A stretch of DNA of 64,000 nt from the NCBI GenBank assembly GCA_020636775.1, contig JACJXF010000013.1, forward strand, positions 3,466 through 67,465, given 5' to 3'. The notes under the pieces were generated by a model. It did not search any database. It saw nothing but the letters and a program-made list of their open reading frames with translations, and had not been told where the DNA came from. Numbering within the stretch: the stretch's first letter is position 1; each line of letters opens with the position of its first letter. A program made the position numbers and the translations under genes. Shown piece by piece: positions 1-7,570 of the stretch. The DNA comes from Bacteroidales bacterium. GTDB taxonomy: Bacteria; Bacteroidota; Bacteroidia; Bacteroidales; GCA-2748055.

Positions 1-1425
1 CGCATTAAATTGCTGTACATCGAGAATTTGCAGAATCCTGCAAAACTCTTAAAACATGCTTCCTCACTCATTCAAAAAGGCTGCCGTATTGCGGCCATAA
101 AGGCAGGATCTTCCGAAGCCGGCAGCAGGGCTGCATCATCCCACACCGGAGCCATGGCCAGTTCCGATATGGCAGTTGAGGCACTATTTAAAAAAGCAGG
201 GATAGTCCGTTGCAACGGACGCGAGGAACTTACTACAGTAGCTTCGGTATTTATGCATCCCGTAATGAGGGGCAAACGTATGGCCATAATTACCCATGCA
301 GGGGGACCGGCAGTTATGCTCACTGATGTACTGTCGGCAGGAGGTTTCACGATTCCTAAACTCGAAGGACCGGTGGCTGAAGAATTGTTACTGAAATTAT
401 TTCCCGGCTCATCCGTTGCCAACCCGATTGATATACTGGCCACCGGGACTGCAGAACAGCTTGGAACCGTTATTGACTATTGCGAAAATAAATTTGATGC
501 CATTGAAGGCATGGTGGTCATCTATGGTACACCCGGACTCTCAGAAGTATATGATGCCTATGAAGTGCTGGACGAAAAAATGCAGCATTCCGGAAAACCC
601 ATTTTCCCCGTCCTTCCTTCGATCACGACTGCTGCCGGTGAGGTGGCTGATTTTCTTTCCAAAGGTCGCATTAACTTTCCCGATGAAGTGCTGCTGGGTA
701 ATGCACTCAATAAGGTTTACAATACTGACACACCGGCCGGAACAGAAAAACCGGCAGCAATAAATTCCGGCGAAATAAGAACTATAATCGGACATTCTCC
801 TGATGGCTATTTGCCGGAAAATATTATTAAATCCCTTTTCCAGGCTTCAGGGATTCAGGGAGCAGGTGGAGGAACTGCAAGGGACATAGGCGCCTTGAAA
901 AAGATCTCAGAAGAAACAGGCTATCCCTTAGTTATGAAGGTGGTTGGACCCTTGCATAAATCGGATGTGGGTGGAGTGAGTCTGAATATTAACTCCGAAG
1001 AAAAACTTCTGCAGGAATTCAACAGGATGCAGAAAATAAGAGATTACCAGGGAGTATTAATTCAACCCATGCTTTCGGGAACCGAATTATTTATAGGTGC
1101 CAGTTATGAACCCAAATTCGGACATTTGATTTTTTGCGGACTGGGCGGGATTTATGTGGAATTAATCAGGGATGTTGCCTGCCGTCTTGCACCACTTTCC
1201 CGGCCGGAGGCAAAAGATATGCTGAGATCCCTGAAATCCTATAAAATTTTTCAGGGTGCCCGCGGACAAAAAGGTATTAATGAAGAAGAATTTATAGATA
1301 TATTACTTAAGCTATCTGCTCTGCTGGAAATTGCTCCTGAAATCAGGGAAATTGATATGAATCCCCTGATTGCCAAAGACGATAAGTTTTATGCAGTGGA
1401 CGCAAGGATTAGGATTGAGAAATAA
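1..1425 (+). CDS. ADP-forming acetyl/acyl-CoA synthetase, fused alpha-beta, 5' truncated
   Basis: The reading frame is open at base 1, so the N-terminal CoA-binding part lies outside the window; about 474 residues of a roughly 700-residue family are visible. These enzymes convert acyl-CoA + ADP + Pi to the free acid + ATP in the cytoplasm. The alpha-type signature SSHTGA (around visible residue 48) carries the phospho-histidine. A linker is followed by an ATP-grasp beta-type domain from about residue 295, with the second phospho-His motif GPLHKSDVGG (about 319) and the end motif EIDMNPLI (about 450). It lies upstream of an aminotransferase and a 2-oxoacid:ferredoxin oxidoreductase, whose acyl-CoA product it could use for ATP synthesis. 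Substrate preference (acetyl, isobutyryl, aryl) cannot be read from sequence. Confidence 0.9.
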   Translation, partial: RIKLLYIENLQNPAKLLKHASSLIQKGCRIAAIKAGSSEAGSRAASSHTGAMASSDMAVEALFKKAGIVRCNGREELTTVASVFMHPVMRGKRMAIITHAGGPAVMLTDVLSAGGFTIPKLEGPVAEELLLKLFPGSSVANPIDILATGTAEQLGTVIDYCENKFDAIEGMVVIYGTPGLSEVYDAYEVLDEKMQHSGKPIFPVLPSITTAAGEVADFLSKGRINFPDEVLLGNALNKVYNTDTPAGTEKPAAINSGEIRTIIGHSPDGYLPENIIKSLFQASGIQGAGGGTARDIGALKKISEETGYPLVMKVVGPLHKSDVGGVSLNINSEEKLLQEFNRMQKIRDYQGVLIQPMLSGTELFIGASYEPKFGHLIFCGLGGIYVELIRDVACRLAPLSRPEAKDMLRSLKSYKIFQGARGQKGINEEEFIDILLKLSALLEIAPEIREIDMNPLIAKDDKFYAVDARIRIEK

Positions 1426-1555
1426 TTCCTGTGTATAATCCTGGTTTATCGTTTTTTTTCTTTTTAAGGAGAGAGATCAGTTTCAAATATAAATCGAATG
1501 AATTTTTCGGCAATTGAAAAAGACTTAAATTGCTTCTGAACATAAGTAGAAAATT

Positions 1556-2536
1556 ATGGAAAAAAGAAAATTGGGAAGTCAGGGCCTTGAGGTTTCTGCT
1601 CTCGGTCTGGGATGTATGGGAATGAGTTTTGGCTATGGTGTTGTTGAAGATAAAAAGGAAATGATTAAACTCATCCACCTGGCTATTGAAAAGGGTATAA
1701 CTTTTTTTGATACGGCTGAGGTTTATGGTCCATTTATCAATGAGGAGCTTGTTGGGGAAGCCCTGAAGCCATTCAGAACCAAGGTGAAGATTGCGACTAA
1801 ATTTGGATTTAATACCAGGGGAGGAGGTGGATTAAACAGCCGGCCAGAGAATATCCGGAGTGTTGCAGAGGCATCACTTAAGCGCTTACAGGTGGAGGTG
1901 ATTGACCTTTTTTATCAGCACCGTGTGGATCCGGAAGTTCCAATGGAAGATGTTGCTGGTACTGTGGGTGATCTTATTAAGGAAGGAAAAGTAAAGTATT
2001 TTGGTTTATCGGAAGCGGGAGTCAAAAATATTCGTCGTGCTCATGCTGTCCAGCCAGTGTCGGCTCTTCAAAGTGAATATTCACTTTGGTGGAGAGAGCC
2101 TGAAGAAGCCATAATTCCAACTCTGGAAGAATTGGGGATCGGCTTTGTTCCATTTAGTCCGCTGGGCAAAGGTTTTCTCACGGGACAAATAAATGAAAAT
2201 ACTACATTCGACAGCAAGGATTTTCGCAGCACTGTTCCCCGCCTTTCGGCTGAGAATATCAGAAAAAACCTGGTATTTGTGGATTTTATACGGAAGATTG
2301 CCGAACGTAAAAATGCCACACCTGCTCAAATAGCTCTGGCATGGTTACTGGCTCAAAAACCCTGGATAGTGCCCATTCCGGGAACAACGAAAACCCACCG
2401 ACTTCTTGAAAATATTGACTCGACCGCTGTTGAATTCAGTAAGGATGAATTGCAGGATATTGAAGCGGAAGCCTCAAAAATTAAATCCAGTGGCGATCGA
2501 TACTCTGAGGGCTCAGCCAAGATGATCGACCGGTAA
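1556..2536 (+). CDS. Aldo/keto reductase
   Basis: 326 residues, full length for a TIM-barrel NADPH-dependent aldo/keto reductase of the cytosolic bacterial type. The N-terminal strand reads LGSQGLEVSALGLGCMGM. The catalytic tetrad is visible: Asp and Tyr in FFDTAEVYG (about 51-57), Lys in IATKFGF (about 82) and His in FYQHRVDP (about 121). The C-terminal cofactor region reads IPIPGTTKTHRLLEN. It reduces aldehydes or ketones; the physiological substrate is unknown. It lies 130 bp after the acyl-CoA synthetase and 89 bp before the next gene, so co-transcription is possible but not shown. Confidence 0.92.
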   Translation: MEKRKLGSQGLEVSALGLGCMGMSFGYGVVEDKKEMIKLIHLAIEKGITFFDTAEVYGPFINEELVGEALKPFRTKVKIATKFGFNTRGGGGLNSRPENIRSVAEASLKRLQVEVIDLFYQHRVDPEVPMEDVAGTVGDLIKEGKVKYFGLSEAGVKNIRRAHAVQPVSALQSEYSLWWREPEEAIIPTLEELGIGFVPFSPLGKGFLTGQINENTTFDSKDFRSTVPRLSAENIRKNLVFVDFIRKIAERKNATPAQIALAWLLAQKPWIVPIPGTTKTHRLLENIDSTAVEFSKDELQDIEAEASKIKSSGDRYSEGSAKMIDR

Positions 2537-2625
2537 TGAAAATATATTGATATCTCTCTGCTCATTTGCAAGAAAGTAATCGCATCTAGCTATATCTTTA
2601 ATGCGAATTATTTTTCAATCCTGCT

Positions 2626-3315
2626 ATGAAAACAAAAGATATACTGTTTGCATCTGCCGCCTTTTGCCTCTTTCTGCCTTTTTTCCTTTTTCCTGACCTG
2701 TTAAACTTCTATAAGCAGTTTAATGCCGCACACGGGATGCTGATGAGTTTTATTAAATTCTCCATCCTGGCAACCATGGGTGAATCAATAGGCCTTCGCA
2801 TCCGTTCGGGAAGGTACAATGCGAAAGGATTTGGGATTATTCCAAGAGCCATTGTCTGGGGATTCCTGGGAATGTCGGTAAAGATTGCCTTTATTATTTT
2901 CGGAGCAGGAGCTCCTGCCTTTCTCGAATATATGGGGATGGATAACGCCACAGGCATAATCAAGGGACCTCTGAATCCCTCTAAACTCCTGGTTTCCTTT
3001 ACAATTTCAACAAGTCTTAACCTGTTTTATGCCCCGGTGCTAATGACATTTCATAAGATTACTGATATCCATATCAGTTCAACCGGGGGAACCCTGAAAG
3101 GACTTTTCACTCCCATTAAATTTGCCGAAATATTTCCTGCGATTGACTGGAAGCTTCAATGGGATTTTATTTTCAAGAAGACGATTCCCTTATTCTGGAT
3201 TCCCATGCAGACTATCAATTTCCTATTTCCCCCTGAATACCAGATACTTTTTGCTGCCTTACTGGGCATTGCCCTTGGTGTTCTGCTTGCCCTAGCCAGC
3301 CAGTCAAAGGCCTAA
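2626..3315 (+). CDS. Mpv17/PMP22-like integral membrane protein
   Basis: 229 residues with about five hydrophobic segments. The C-terminal third (WDFIFKKTIPLFWIPMQTINF, then a final hydrophobic helix) resembles the Mpv17/PMP22 signature, in which a Trp/Pro-rich segment precedes a conserved NF. I recognise it as one of the bacterial proteins distantly related to that eukaryotic organelle channel family; the relationship is by motif only. Inner-membrane location is expected and no function is established. It sits alone, 95 bp before the aminotransferase, with no obvious operon partner. Confidence 0.6.
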   Translation: MKTKDILFASAAFCLFLPFFLFPDLLNFYKQFNAAHGMLMSFIKFSILATMGESIGLRIRSGRYNAKGFGIIPRAIVWGFLGMSVKIAFIIFGAGAPAFLEYMGMDNATGIIKGPLNPSKLLVSFTISTSLNLFYAPVLMTFHKITDIHISSTGGTLKGLFTPIKFAEIFPAIDWKLQWDFIFKKTIPLFWIPMQTINFLFPPEYQILFAALLGIALGVLLALASQSKA

Positions 3316-3410
3316 CTGCCGCAAAACATAAAAGGAATTGACTAAAGCTTTTTAATATCATATTTATTTCATTGAAATTCTTTTAACATTGGGTATTAAT
3401 TTTATTCGAT

Positions 3411-4730
3411 ATGCAAAAGACTATTATTGACCCTTCGGTTGTAAAGAATATCATCAAAGAAGTAGGCATAGAACATGTGGGAAAGGCATCTATTCGTGAG
3501 CTGGTAAGAGTGGTAAACCTTATCGAGCAGAAAACAGGAATTAAATTTGTCCGCATGGAGATGGGCGTTCCCGGACTTAAACCCTCAGAAATAGGAGTGA
3601 ATGCTGAAATAGAAGCATTAAAGAGGGGAGTAGCATCGCAATACCCTATGATTGAAGGGATAGAACCCCTTAAATATGAGATATCCCGTTTTTGTAAGTT
3701 ATTTCTGGATATTGATGTTAAGCCCGAAACCTGCATTCCTACAGTTGGTTCCATGATGGGGGCGATGGCATGTTTCATGGTTGCGAACCGCACCGACCAC
3801 AACAAGAAAGGCACCCTTTTTATCGATCCGGGCTTTCCGGTTCAGAAGCAGCAGTGCCATGTGCTTGGACATGAATATAAATCCTTTGATGTTTATAATT
3901 TCCGGGGAGAAAAACTCAGGGAAAAACTGGAATCTTATCTCCGCGATGGTGAAACATCCACACTCTTATACTCCAATCCGAATAATCCCTCCTGGATTAA
4001 TTTTACGGAGGAAGAACTGCGGATTATTGGAGAAATGTCGAAGAAATATGACGTTACCATTATTGAGGACCTTGCGTATTTTGGGATGGATTTCAGAACT
4101 GATAAATCCATTCCCGGTGTACCTCCCTTTCAGCCTACTGTTGCAAAATACACCGATAATTATATTCTGCTCATATCGAGCAGTAAAGCCTTTAGTTATG
4201 CAGGTCAAAGGGTAGGTATGATGGTTGTTTCCGATACCCTGTTTAACCGACGCTATCCTGATTTAAAGCGATATTATGCTACCGATCGTTTTGGGTATTC
4301 CATGATTTACGGGGCAATTTATGCTCTGTCTTCCGGTACATCGCACTCTGCCCAATATGGTCTTGCTGCCATGCTTAAGGCGGCAAATGACGGAGATTTT
4401 AATTTTGTTAAGGAAGTGAGGGAGTATGGTGAAAAGGCGAAGATTATGAAGGATCTTTTTACCTCAAATGGATTTCAGATTGTGTACGACTACGATATGG
4501 ATGTACCCATAGCTGATGGATTTTATTTTACCATTTCATACCCGGGGTTTTCGGGAGTTGACCTGGTTGAGGAATTGCTTTACTATGGGATTTCCGCCAT
4601 TTCCCTTGATATAACCGGAAGTGAACGTTCGGAAGGATTGCGCGCATGTGTTTCCCACGTGCCCAGAGAACAGTTTCCGGAACTTGAAGCCAGATTGAAC
4701 CGTTTTAAAGAAAGTCATTTTGTAAATTAG
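3411..4730 (+). CDS. PLP-dependent class I/II aminotransferase
   Basis: 439 residues with the fold type I aminotransferase pattern: NPNNPSW (around residue 188), IIEDLAYFGMDF (PLP-ring Asp and Tyr) and the Schiff-base lysine in SSSKAFSYAGQRVG (about 258). It should exchange an amino group between an amino acid and a 2-oxoacid in the cytoplasm. The family spans aspartate, aromatic and branched-chain enzymes and I cannot fix the substrate. It lies 164 bp upstream of the 2-oxoacid:ferredoxin oxidoreductase genes, which suggests it supplies 2-oxoacids from amino acids. The N-terminal 30 residues are unusually long before the first conserved segment. Confidence 0.85.
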   Translation: MQKTIIDPSVVKNIIKEVGIEHVGKASIRELVRVVNLIEQKTGIKFVRMEMGVPGLKPSEIGVNAEIEALKRGVASQYPMIEGIEPLKYEISRFCKLFLDIDVKPETCIPTVGSMMGAMACFMVANRTDHNKKGTLFIDPGFPVQKQQCHVLGHEYKSFDVYNFRGEKLREKLESYLRDGETSTLLYSNPNNPSWINFTEEELRIIGEMSKKYDVTIIEDLAYFGMDFRTDKSIPGVPPFQPTVAKYTDNYILLISSSKAFSYAGQRVGMMVVSDTLFNRRYPDLKRYYATDRFGYSMIYGAIYALSSGTSHSAQYGLAAMLKAANDGDFNFVKEVREYGEKAKIMKDLFTSNGFQIVYDYDMDVPIADGFYFTISYPGFSGVDLVEELLYYGISAISLDITGSERSEGLRACVSHVPREQFPELEARLNRFKESHFVN

Positions 4731-4894
4731 ACTCTTTCTAAACAGAATGTAACTTTCATAATATCAATGCTTACGATAATTAATTTTTAAGCTTTGAAAA
4801 AGTCTGTTATTTATCATTGTCTGCCCGGGCACGGTTTCAAAACAGAATTAGTATTTTTAGAAAAAATTATTCCACATATTTAATACAGTTTGTA

Positions 4895-5122
4895 ATGGCA
4901 AAAGCTATTGGTGCAATTGTTGTTGACACGGAAAAATGTAAGGGTTGTGAAGTCTGCGTTGTAAACTGTCCCACAAATGTCATACGCCTTACACGGGAAG
5001 TTAATGGTAAAGGATATCATTATGCTTATATGGAAATACCCGAAGCCTGCATTGGATGTTCAAATTGTGCAGTTGTTTGCCCCGACGGGGTAATAAGCGT
5101 ATACCAGCTAAAAGTTAAATAA
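4895..5122 (+). CDS. 2-oxoacid:ferredoxin oxidoreductase, delta (2x[4Fe-4S]) subunit
   Basis: 75 residues from the ATG at 4895. A longer in-frame extension back to 4817 is possible, but its sequence is unlike ferredoxins, so I chose the start just before AKAIGAIVVDTEKC. Two classical clusters are visible: CKGCEVCVVNCP and CIGCSNCAVVCP. It is the electron-carrying subunit that passes electrons from the TPP/FeS catalytic centre to external ferredoxin. It is the first gene of a tight four-gene operon (gap of 18 bp to the alpha subunit), in the delta-alpha-beta-gamma order often seen in Bacteroidota. Confidence 0.92.
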   Translation: MAKAIGAIVVDTEKCKGCEVCVVNCPTNVIRLTREVNGKGYHYAYMEIPEACIGCSNCAVVCPDGVISVYQLKVK

Positions 5123-5140
5123 GACTAACATCATATTGTA

Positions 5141-6211
5141 ATGAAGGATTTGCAATTAATGAAGGGTAATGAGGCCATTGCTGAAGCAGCCATCAGGGCG
5201 GGAGCAGATGCTTATTTCGGATATCCCATTACTCCGCAATCGGAAGTTCTCGAATATCTTATGTCTCAGAATACACCTGAAAGAACCGGCATGATTGTGT
5301 TGCAGGCAGAAAGTGAAATTGCTGCCATCAACATGGTCTATGGTGCAGCTTCAACCGGCAAACGGGTGCTTACTTCTTCTTCGAGTCCGGGTATATCCCT
5401 TAAGCAGGAAGGTATATCATACATTGCAGGTGCTGAATTACCCTGCCTTATTGTAAACGTGGTTCGTGCGGGTCCCGGACTTGGAACGATTCAGCCTGCA
5501 CAGTCGGATTATTTTCAGTCAACAAAAGGTGGTGGACACGGTGATTACCGTCTCCTCGTACTCGCTCCGGCATCAGTTCAGGAAATGTCTGATTTTGTTA
5601 AGCTTGGTTTTGAACTGGCTTTCAAGTACCGTACCCCTGTACTTATTTTAAGTGATGGTGTTATTGGCCAGATGATGGAAAAAGTGGAGCTTTTTCCCCA
5701 GCAACCCAGGGTCAATACCTATGATCCTGCCTGGACTCTGACTGGTAAACCAGCTGACAGGGAAAGAAATATTGCCACATCCCTTGAACTCGACTCTCAC
5801 CGTCAGGAAAAGCATAATCTGAAACTACAGGCCAAGTACAGGATGATGGAGGAGAATGAAGTCAGGTTTGAAGAAATTCAATGTGAAGATGCAGAATACA
5901 TCATTGTAGCCTACGGATCCAGTGCACGAATCAGTCAGAAAGCTGTTGATCTGGCCCGTGAAAAAGGTATTAAGGCAGGCCTTCTTCGACCCATAACCCT
6001 TTTCCCTTTTCCAACAAAAATTATTCAGGAATATGCCCCGCGAGTAAAAGGTTTTTTGTCGGTGGAAATGAGCGCCGGACAAATGGTTGAAGATATCCGT
6101 CTGGCCGTTAACGGAGTAACCAAAGTTATTCATTATGGGCGTTACGGGGGAGTTATTCCCGCACCGGATGAGGTGCTTGAAGCCCTCGAAAATTTAATTA
6201 AAGGAAAGTAA
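5141..6211 (+). CDS. vorB: 2-oxoacid:ferredoxin oxidoreductase, alpha subunit (VorB type)
   Basis: 356 residues. The N-terminal pyruvate:ferredoxin-oxidoreductase domain I starts with MKGNEAIAEAAIRAGADAYF and GYPITPQSE, and the C-terminal domain II (about 240-350) contains IIVAYGSSARI. Length and start match the Bacteroidota proteins called 3-methyl-2-oxobutanoate dehydrogenase subunit VorB rather than the longer gamma-alpha fusions of 2-oxoglutarate enzymes. The complex decarboxylates a 2-oxoacid (branched-chain or 2-oxoglutarate-like) to acyl-CoA with reduction of ferredoxin, in the cytoplasm. The next gene starts one base after its stop codon. Substrate assignment is inference. Confidence 0.85.
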   Translation: MKDLQLMKGNEAIAEAAIRAGADAYFGYPITPQSEVLEYLMSQNTPERTGMIVLQAESEIAAINMVYGAASTGKRVLTSSSSPGISLKQEGISYIAGAELPCLIVNVVRAGPGLGTIQPAQSDYFQSTKGGGHGDYRLLVLAPASVQEMSDFVKLGFELAFKYRTPVLILSDGVIGQMMEKVELFPQQPRVNTYDPAWTLTGKPADRERNIATSLELDSHRQEKHNLKLQAKYRMMEENEVRFEEIQCEDAEYIIVAYGSSARISQKAVDLAREKGIKAGLLRPITLFPFPTKIIQEYAPRVKGFLSVEMSAGQMVEDIRLAVNGVTKVIHYGRYGGVIPAPDEVLEALENLIKGK

Positions 6212-6212
6212 C

Positions 6213-6992
6213 ATGGACCTGAAAGATATCATTAAACCGGAAAATCTGGTTTACAGTAAAACTCCCCTGATGACAGACAATGTTTTGTCGTATTGCCCGG
6301 GATGCAGTCACGGTACTGCCCACAGGATCATCATGGAGGTTATTGAAGAAATGGGAATTCAATCGGAGACCATTGGAGTGGCTCCCGTTGGATGTTCTGT
6401 GCTTGCTTATGATTTTATGGACATAGATATGGCCCAGGCAGCTCATGGCAGGGCACCAGCCGTTGCAACGGGTATTAAGCGCTGCTGGCCGGATAAATAT
6501 GTGTTTACCTATCAGGGCGATGGTGATCTTGCCGCTATCGGGACAGCAGAGACTATTCACGCCTGCAACCGGGGCGAAAATATCATGATCATTTTTATAA
6601 ACAATGGTATTTATGGTATGACAGGAGGACAGATGGCACCTACCACCTTACCCGGCATGAAATCTTCCACCTCACCTTTTGGCAGGGATGTTGCCAGCAT
6701 GGGAAATCCAATTAAAATGACCGATCTGGTAGCACAGCTTCCGGGAACATATTATGTTACCCGTCAGTCGGTTCATAAACCGGTAAACGTGCGGAGAGCT
6801 AAAAAAGCAATCCGGATAGCCATGGAAAACCAGAAGCTCAACAAAGGACTTTCTTTTATTGAAATTGTATCAAGCTGCAACTCAGGATGGAAAATGACCC
6901 CTGTGGCCGCCAATACATGGATGGAAGAAAACATGATTCCCTATTATCCTCTTGGAGATATTAAAGTTGATGGTCAATTGATTAAAAAATAA
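6213..6992 (+). CDS. 2-oxoacid:ferredoxin oxidoreductase, beta (TPP-binding) subunit
   Basis: 259 residues. The TPP/Mg motif GDGDLAAIGTAETIHA is followed about 20 residues later by NNGIYGMTGGQ, the GDG-to-N spacing of TPP enzymes. The N-terminal CPGCSHGTAHR carries the Cys pair usual in this subunit, with Ser in place of the Cys of the commoner GCGHG form. It carries the catalytic TPP centre of the four-subunit complex. Gaps of 1 bp upstream and 19 bp downstream place it firmly in the operon. Confidence 0.92.
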   Translation: MDLKDIIKPENLVYSKTPLMTDNVLSYCPGCSHGTAHRIIMEVIEEMGIQSETIGVAPVGCSVLAYDFMDIDMAQAAHGRAPAVATGIKRCWPDKYVFTYQGDGDLAAIGTAETIHACNRGENIMIIFINNGIYGMTGGQMAPTTLPGMKSSTSPFGRDVASMGNPIKMTDLVAQLPGTYYVTRQSVHKPVNVRRAKKAIRIAMENQKLNKGLSFIEIVSSCNSGWKMTPVAANTWMEENMIPYYPLGDIKVDGQLIKK

Positions 6993-7011
6993 TCTGAAAA
7001 ATCATATTCTG

Positions 7012-7557
7012 ATGAATGAAGAAATTATCATTGCAGGCTTTGGAGGACAAGGAGTTCTGTCTATGGGTAAAATATTAGCCTACAGCGGAATTATGCAGGA
7101 TATGGAAGTGAGCTGGATGCCTTCATACGGACCTGAAATGCGTGGAGGTACCGCTAACGTAACTGTTATAATCAGCGATCAGAGAGTAAGTTCCCCCATA
7201 CTGGATAAATTCGATACCGCTATTATCCTGAATCAGCAGTCCATGGATAAGTTTGAACCCAAAGTAAAACCCGGAGGTCTGCTTATTTACGACGGGAATG
7301 GAATTACACGCCATCCTGAGAGAAAAGACATAAAGATCTTTCGGGTGGACGCAGCCGAAGAGTCGACCCGAATGGCCACTACACGAACATTTAATATGAT
7401 TGTGCTTGGCGGATTTCTGAAAATCAAACCCGTTGTGAAAATGGAAAATGTAGTTAAGGGGATTAAAAAATCATTACCGCAACGACACCATCATCTTATA
7501 AAGGTAAATGAAGAAGCCATTTTAAGAGGCATGGAGATTGTTTATGCGGTTAATTAA
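7012..7557 (+). CDS. 2-oxoacid:ferredoxin oxidoreductase, gamma subunit
   Basis: 181 residues starting EEIIIAGFGGQGVLSMGKIL, the glycine-rich opening of the gamma domain, followed by SWMPSYGPEMRGGTANV, a strongly conserved segment. It completes the heterotetramer and helps position CoA. It is the last gene of the operon; the convergent beta-mannosidase gene ends 14 bp further on, with no obvious hairpin terminator between them. Confidence 0.92.
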   Translation: MNEEIIIAGFGGQGVLSMGKILAYSGIMQDMEVSWMPSYGPEMRGGTANVTVIISDQRVSSPILDKFDTAIILNQQSMDKFEPKVKPGGLLIYDGNGITRHPERKDIKIFRVDAAEESTRMATTRTFNMIVLGGFLKIKPVVKMENVVKGIKKSLPQRHHHLIKVNEEAILRGMEIVYAVN

Positions 7558-7570
7558 AGATCTTCTTATT

